28,755 bases of DNA from JAJDNS01 sp963578825 (GTDB lineage: Bacteria > Acidobacteriota > Vicinamibacteria > Fen-336), in NCBI GenBank assembly GCA_963578825.1, contig CAUZDW010000050.1, positions 1-28,755 of the forward strand. Reading direction: 5' to 3'. The notes under the pieces were generated by a model. The model worked only from the letters and a program-made list of their open reading frames with translations. It did not search any database and was not told where the DNA came from. Position numbers and translations under genes: made by a program. Position 1 is the stretch's first letter. Every line of letters starts with the position of its first letter. Positions 26,230 through 28,755 of the stretch are shown here, piece after piece.

Positions 26230-28407
26230 TCAGTTCCAGCCCAGCGAAAGGGAGACCTTCGAGTCTCCCCCGTCGCGCCAGCCGATCTCCAGCGCCAGGG
26301 GCCCCACCCGGCTGGGGTACATCAGGCCCACTCCGACGCCCCACCGGAGGTCGTGGAAGCTGATGGCATCCCGGCTGGAGTAGACGTTGCCGACGCCGAC
26401 ACGAGCGACAGCTTGCAGCTCCGAGACGACCTTGTAGCGGAGGCTCACGGCCCCGGCCACCGCCTGGGGTCCCTTGAGCTGCTCGTGGAAGTAGCCCGGG
26501 ATGAGATATGGGCCGCCGATCCGGAACCAGTCGTAAGCCGGCATTTCGTTGCCCGAGAGACCCACGGCGGCGTCGAGCTGGAGCACGGTGCCGGGGCCCA
26601 GCCGCTGACCCAGACGGCCCTCTCCGTGGACCCGCCAAAAGGGAAAGGTGGCCCCGAGGTCCTGGAAGTTCCACCAGGCACGGACCGCCAGCCTCTGACC
26701 GGAGTTGGGCCAGAGCAGGTCGTCCAGGTCGTCGAGGATCACGCTGGCAAAGACCATCCGGTTCTCATCCGTCGCCTCCGGAAGATCGATGCCGGCCTTG
26801 GAGCGGGTCAGCGTCGTCCCATATCGCAGGCCTACCTCCAGGAGGCCCCAGCGCTCAAGGGAGACCTGCAACGTTGCGTCCACGCCCCGTCTCTCGAAAT
26901 CCCCTCGGTTGATCGAGTCCCCTTCCTCATCAAAGAACCGGGGCTTGTCCCTGAGGACGAAGCCGTCGACCCGATACCCGAAGCCCTTCAGGAACGCCAT
27001 GTCGCCCCGAAGGCTCAGCGCCCCTCCCACGTCGGCGTCGCTGGCCACGAAGAGGAGTGAGATCTCCTCACCAAAGCCGAAGGTGTTCCTGTTGAGCAGC
27101 CGCAGGACGCCCCGGGCCTTCTCCCACTCCGTGTAGGCCCCGCCGATGTCGCCTCTGAACGGAGGTGCCTCGCGAACGACGAGAACGACCCTGAGCCCCT
27201 CTGGCGCCAGCTCGAACTTCATCCAGGCGTGCTCGAGGAGGCCCGTCGCCTCGACCTTGTCGAGGGCATTGAGCCCCCGCTCGAGAATGAACCCCGGCCC
27301 GATCGGGATGTTGAAGGTCCGCCGCAGGACCTTCTCGCTCATCCGGTCGTTCCCACGGACAACGACCTCGGCGATGGGTGTGCCCTCCAGCACGGGTCTC
27401 GGGTCGGCAGGGATGAACGTGGCCGCTGCGCCGCGAACGGACGCGGCCTCGAGCTTCGCCCGGATCTCGGGCAGGGCCGCCCTGGTCGCCTCATAGCCCT
27501 GCTCGATCAGCATGTCGAAATCCGAGTACTTCGTCGCCGAGTGCCTGCCCAGCTCGGGGCGGATGAGCACGTCCGGCTCCTCCGCGAAATCCTTGTTGCG
27601 TTCCTCGGCCAGCAGGTTCGTGATCTGCTCTGCCACGCCCAGGGCGCTCTTGTACTGGTCCGGCTTCAGCGGAGGGCTTCCCACGTCAACAGCCACGACC
27701 ACCGGGGCACCGAACCCTCGAGCCACGTCTATGGGCAGGTTGTTGACGACCAGGCCGTCGACGAGGCGTCGTCCCTCGAACTCGACCGGGGGAAACACCA
27801 GCGGGAGCGACATGCTGGCCCGCACCGCGAGCGCCAGATCCCCACTGCTGATCACGACGCGCTCTCCATCGTCCAGGGCCGTGGCCACGCACCGAAACGG
27901 GATGGGCAGGCGATCGAAGTCGCTCCCGGCCGCGTAGCCAGCGGGGGCGAGGACCTCGATCAGGAAGCGGTTGACCCGGTGCTCACCGAGGAGACCGGCC
28001 GGGAGCTCCAGCCCACCCTTTCCAAAGTCGACGCCGGCGAAGGTCCCGAAGCGGTCGTGTCGGCGCGCGAGAGGCTCGATGCGGCGGTCCGCACGACCAC
28101 CGAAGAGCGTCCTCCAGTCGACCGAGAGGACGATCTCGTCGAGTTCCTCAGCCGTTCGGCCGGTGGCATAGATCCCGCCGATGACCGCACCCATGCTGCT
28201 GGCGGCGATGGCATCGACGGGGATCCCCGCCTCCTCGAGGGCGCGCAGGACACCGATGTGTGCGATTCCCCGGGCCCCTCCCCCGCTCAGCGCCAGGGCC
28301 AGGCGCGGGCGGTGGCCGTCGCGCGTCTCGGGAGGCGTCGTGTCGTCCGCCTGCGCGGCCGCGGCGAAGCCGAGCAGCAGGACGACGGCCAGAATTCTCC
28401 TGAGCAT
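26230..28407 (-). CDS. Patatin-like phospholipase fused to a BamA/Omp85-type barrel (PlpD-like, type Vd)
   Basis: 725 residues. A signal peptide (about 1-20, RRILAVVLLLGFAAAAQA) is followed by a patatin domain (35-330) with the oxyanion loop SGGGARG near 41-47, the nucleophile Ser71 in ASSMGA, and the catalytic Asp in LVDGLVVNN near 217. A POTRA-like segment (IAEVVVRGNDRMSEKVLRR, about 345-415) leads into a 16-strand-type Omp85 barrel ending VSLSLGWN. This layout is that of type Vd autotransporters such as PlpD, whose lipase domain is exported through or displayed by the barrel. The nucleophile elbow reads A-x-S-x-G rather than G-x-S-x-G. ATG 28407 lies 6 nt after TGTTAAACT, predicting a leaderless mRNA. 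Confidence 0.93.
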   Translation of the reverse strand: MLRRILAVVLLLGFAAAAQADDTTPPETRDGHRPRLALALSGGGARGIAHIGVLRALEEAGIPVDAIAASSMGAVIGGIYATGRTAEELDEIVLSVDWRTLFGGRADRRIEPLARRHDRFGTFAGVDFGKGGLELPAGLLGEHRVNRFLIEVLAPAGYAAGSDFDRLPIPFRCVATALDDGERVVISSGDLALAVRASMSLPLVFPPVEFEGRRLVDGLVVNNLPIDVARGFGAPVVVAVDVGSPPLKPDQYKSALGVAEQITNLLAEERNKDFAEEPDVLIRPELGRHSATKYSDFDMLIEQGYEATRAALPEIRAKLEAASVRGAAATFIPADPRPVLEGTPIAEVVVRGNDRMSEKVLRRTFNIPIGPGFILERGLNALDKVEATGLLEHAWMKFELAPEGLRVVLVVREAPPFRGDIGGAYTEWEKARGVLRLLNRNTFGFGEEISLLFVASDADVGGALSLRGDMAFLKGFGYRVDGFVLRDKPRFFDEEGDSINRGDFERRGVDATLQVSLERWGLLEVGLRYGTTLTRSKAGIDLPEATDENRMVFASVILDDLDDLLWPNSGQRLAVRAWWNFQDLGATFPFWRVHGEGRLGQRLGPGTVLQLDAAVGLSGNEMPAYDWFRIGGPYLIPGYFHEQLKGPQAVAGAVSLRYKVVSELQAVARVGVGNVYSSRDAISFHDLRWGVGVGLMYPSRVGPLALEIGWRDGGDSKVSLSLGWN

Positions 28408-28413
28408 CAGCGG

Positions 28414-28422
28414 AGTTTAACA
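28414..28422 (-). promoter_or_regulatory. Extended -10 of the patatin gene (leaderless)
   Basis: TGT-TAAACT on the minus strand ends 6 nt before ATG 28407. It is the same nonamer as at metH. Confidence 0.5.
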
Positions 28423-28441
28423 AGCACCGGAGCATCCACCG

Positions 28442-28639
28442 TTGCCGGTAACGGAGATTCCTCGCCGGGAGCTCAGCTGGACGGACGCCATGGTTGGCCT
28501 CCGGGGATACGCTCCGCTGGGTGACAAGTTCGGCTTTGCGGCCCGTGGGGACATCGCCGGAGGGGGCTCCAACTTCACCTGGAACATCAAAGGCGATCTG
28601 CACTGGCGCATCTCCAACCGCTGGCGCATGGTGTGGTGA
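28442..28639 (+). pseudogene. Outer-membrane beta-barrel protein fragment
   Basis: About 65 residues. The stretches WTDAMVGLRGYAPLGDKF, FAARGDIAGGG, FTWNIKGDLHWRISNRW follow the repeated strand pattern of outer-membrane barrels, in which a GYR-like strand normally comes next. Here the frame stops right after RMVW. There is no signal peptide, no ribosome-binding site, and an in-frame stop at 28418-28420 just upstream. It is therefore an internal piece of a lost gene, joined at about 28630-28641 to an IS1380 transposase fragment in another frame. Confidence 0.6.
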
Positions 28640-28641
28640 AA

Positions 28642-28755
28642 CGCCATCGCAAGCGGCTACGGGGTCGGGCTCGCCGGATCACCATCGATCTGGATTCGAC
28701 GGCGGATCTTGCCCACGGAGACCAGCAGCTAGCCCTGTTCAACGGCCACTACGAG
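28642..28755 (+). mobile_element. IS1380-family transposase fragment, runs off the window
   Basis: The frame reads RHRKRLRGRARRITIDLDST followed by ADLAHGDQQLALFNGHYE to the window end. This matches the conserved block around the first catalytic Asp of IS1380-family DDE transposases, commonly (I/L)DLD-T-D--HG-QQ---F-GHY. The N-terminal part that should precede it is absent; an outer-membrane protein fragment lies there instead. It is therefore a 5'-deleted or rearranged copy, or an assembly join at a repeat. Confidence 0.72.

Overview
This is a GC-rich window from a Gram-negative (diderm) bacterium. The lipoprotein pathway genes lspA and lgt, a secreted patatin/BamA-type outer-membrane protein and two small outer-membrane barrels all require an outer membrane. 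A membrane-anchored Ser/Thr kinase with a pilin-like outer domain, a bacterial inositol-1-phosphate synthase and the high GC recall Acidobacteriota or a related soil lineage. That placement is inference from gene content only. Both ends of the window lie inside insertion sequences: the 3' end of an IS630-type transposase on the left and an internal piece of an IS1380-type transposase on the right. The fragment was probably delimited by repeats during assembly.

Layout. 1-2022: IS630 remnant, then a transmembrane Ser/Thr kinase. 2023-6036 (minus): a GAF-domain gene broken by an in-frame stop, and a tightly overlapping trio of flippase, methyltransferase-like protein and B12/radical-SAM-like protein. 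The last two lack their cofactor-binding motifs. 6054-7124: an unknown polytopic membrane protein and a tiny Cys-rich lipoprotein. 7223-12908: ileS-lspA-lgt-rluD-Nudix, a housekeeping run centred on lipoprotein maturation. 13154-16687: a CreD-like membrane protein, a small outer-membrane barrel, a kinase lacking its N-lobe, and a diiron-type metallo-beta-lactamase-fold protein. 16902-18536: inositol-1-phosphate synthase and an unknown low-GC gene fragment. 19000-28407 (minus): patatin/BamA, clpS-clpA, then metH-(unknown)-smr. 28442-28755: remnants of an outer-membrane protein and of an IS1380 transposase.

Two patterns run across the window. First, many genes that appear to start a transcript have a TANNNT -10 box, often in the extended form TGnTANNNT. 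In seven cases the box lies only 6-9 nt before the start codon with no clear Shine-Dalgarno, which predicts leaderless or nearly leaderless mRNAs (lipoprotein, Nudix, truncated kinase, metH, clpS, patatin, 6054 membrane protein). Downstream genes are joined by 4-nt NTGA stop/start overlaps. Second, three copies of a roughly 100-bp palindromic repeat sit only between genes, one of them inverted relative to the other two.

The strongest candidates for unusual biology are the predicted leaderless promoters, the radical-SAM-like protein with all three cluster cysteines replaced, the kinase with a pilin-like sensor, the N-lobe-less kinase that still has a promoter-like site, and the intergenic palindrome family. 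No CRISPR array, tRNA, rRNA or prophage was recognised.
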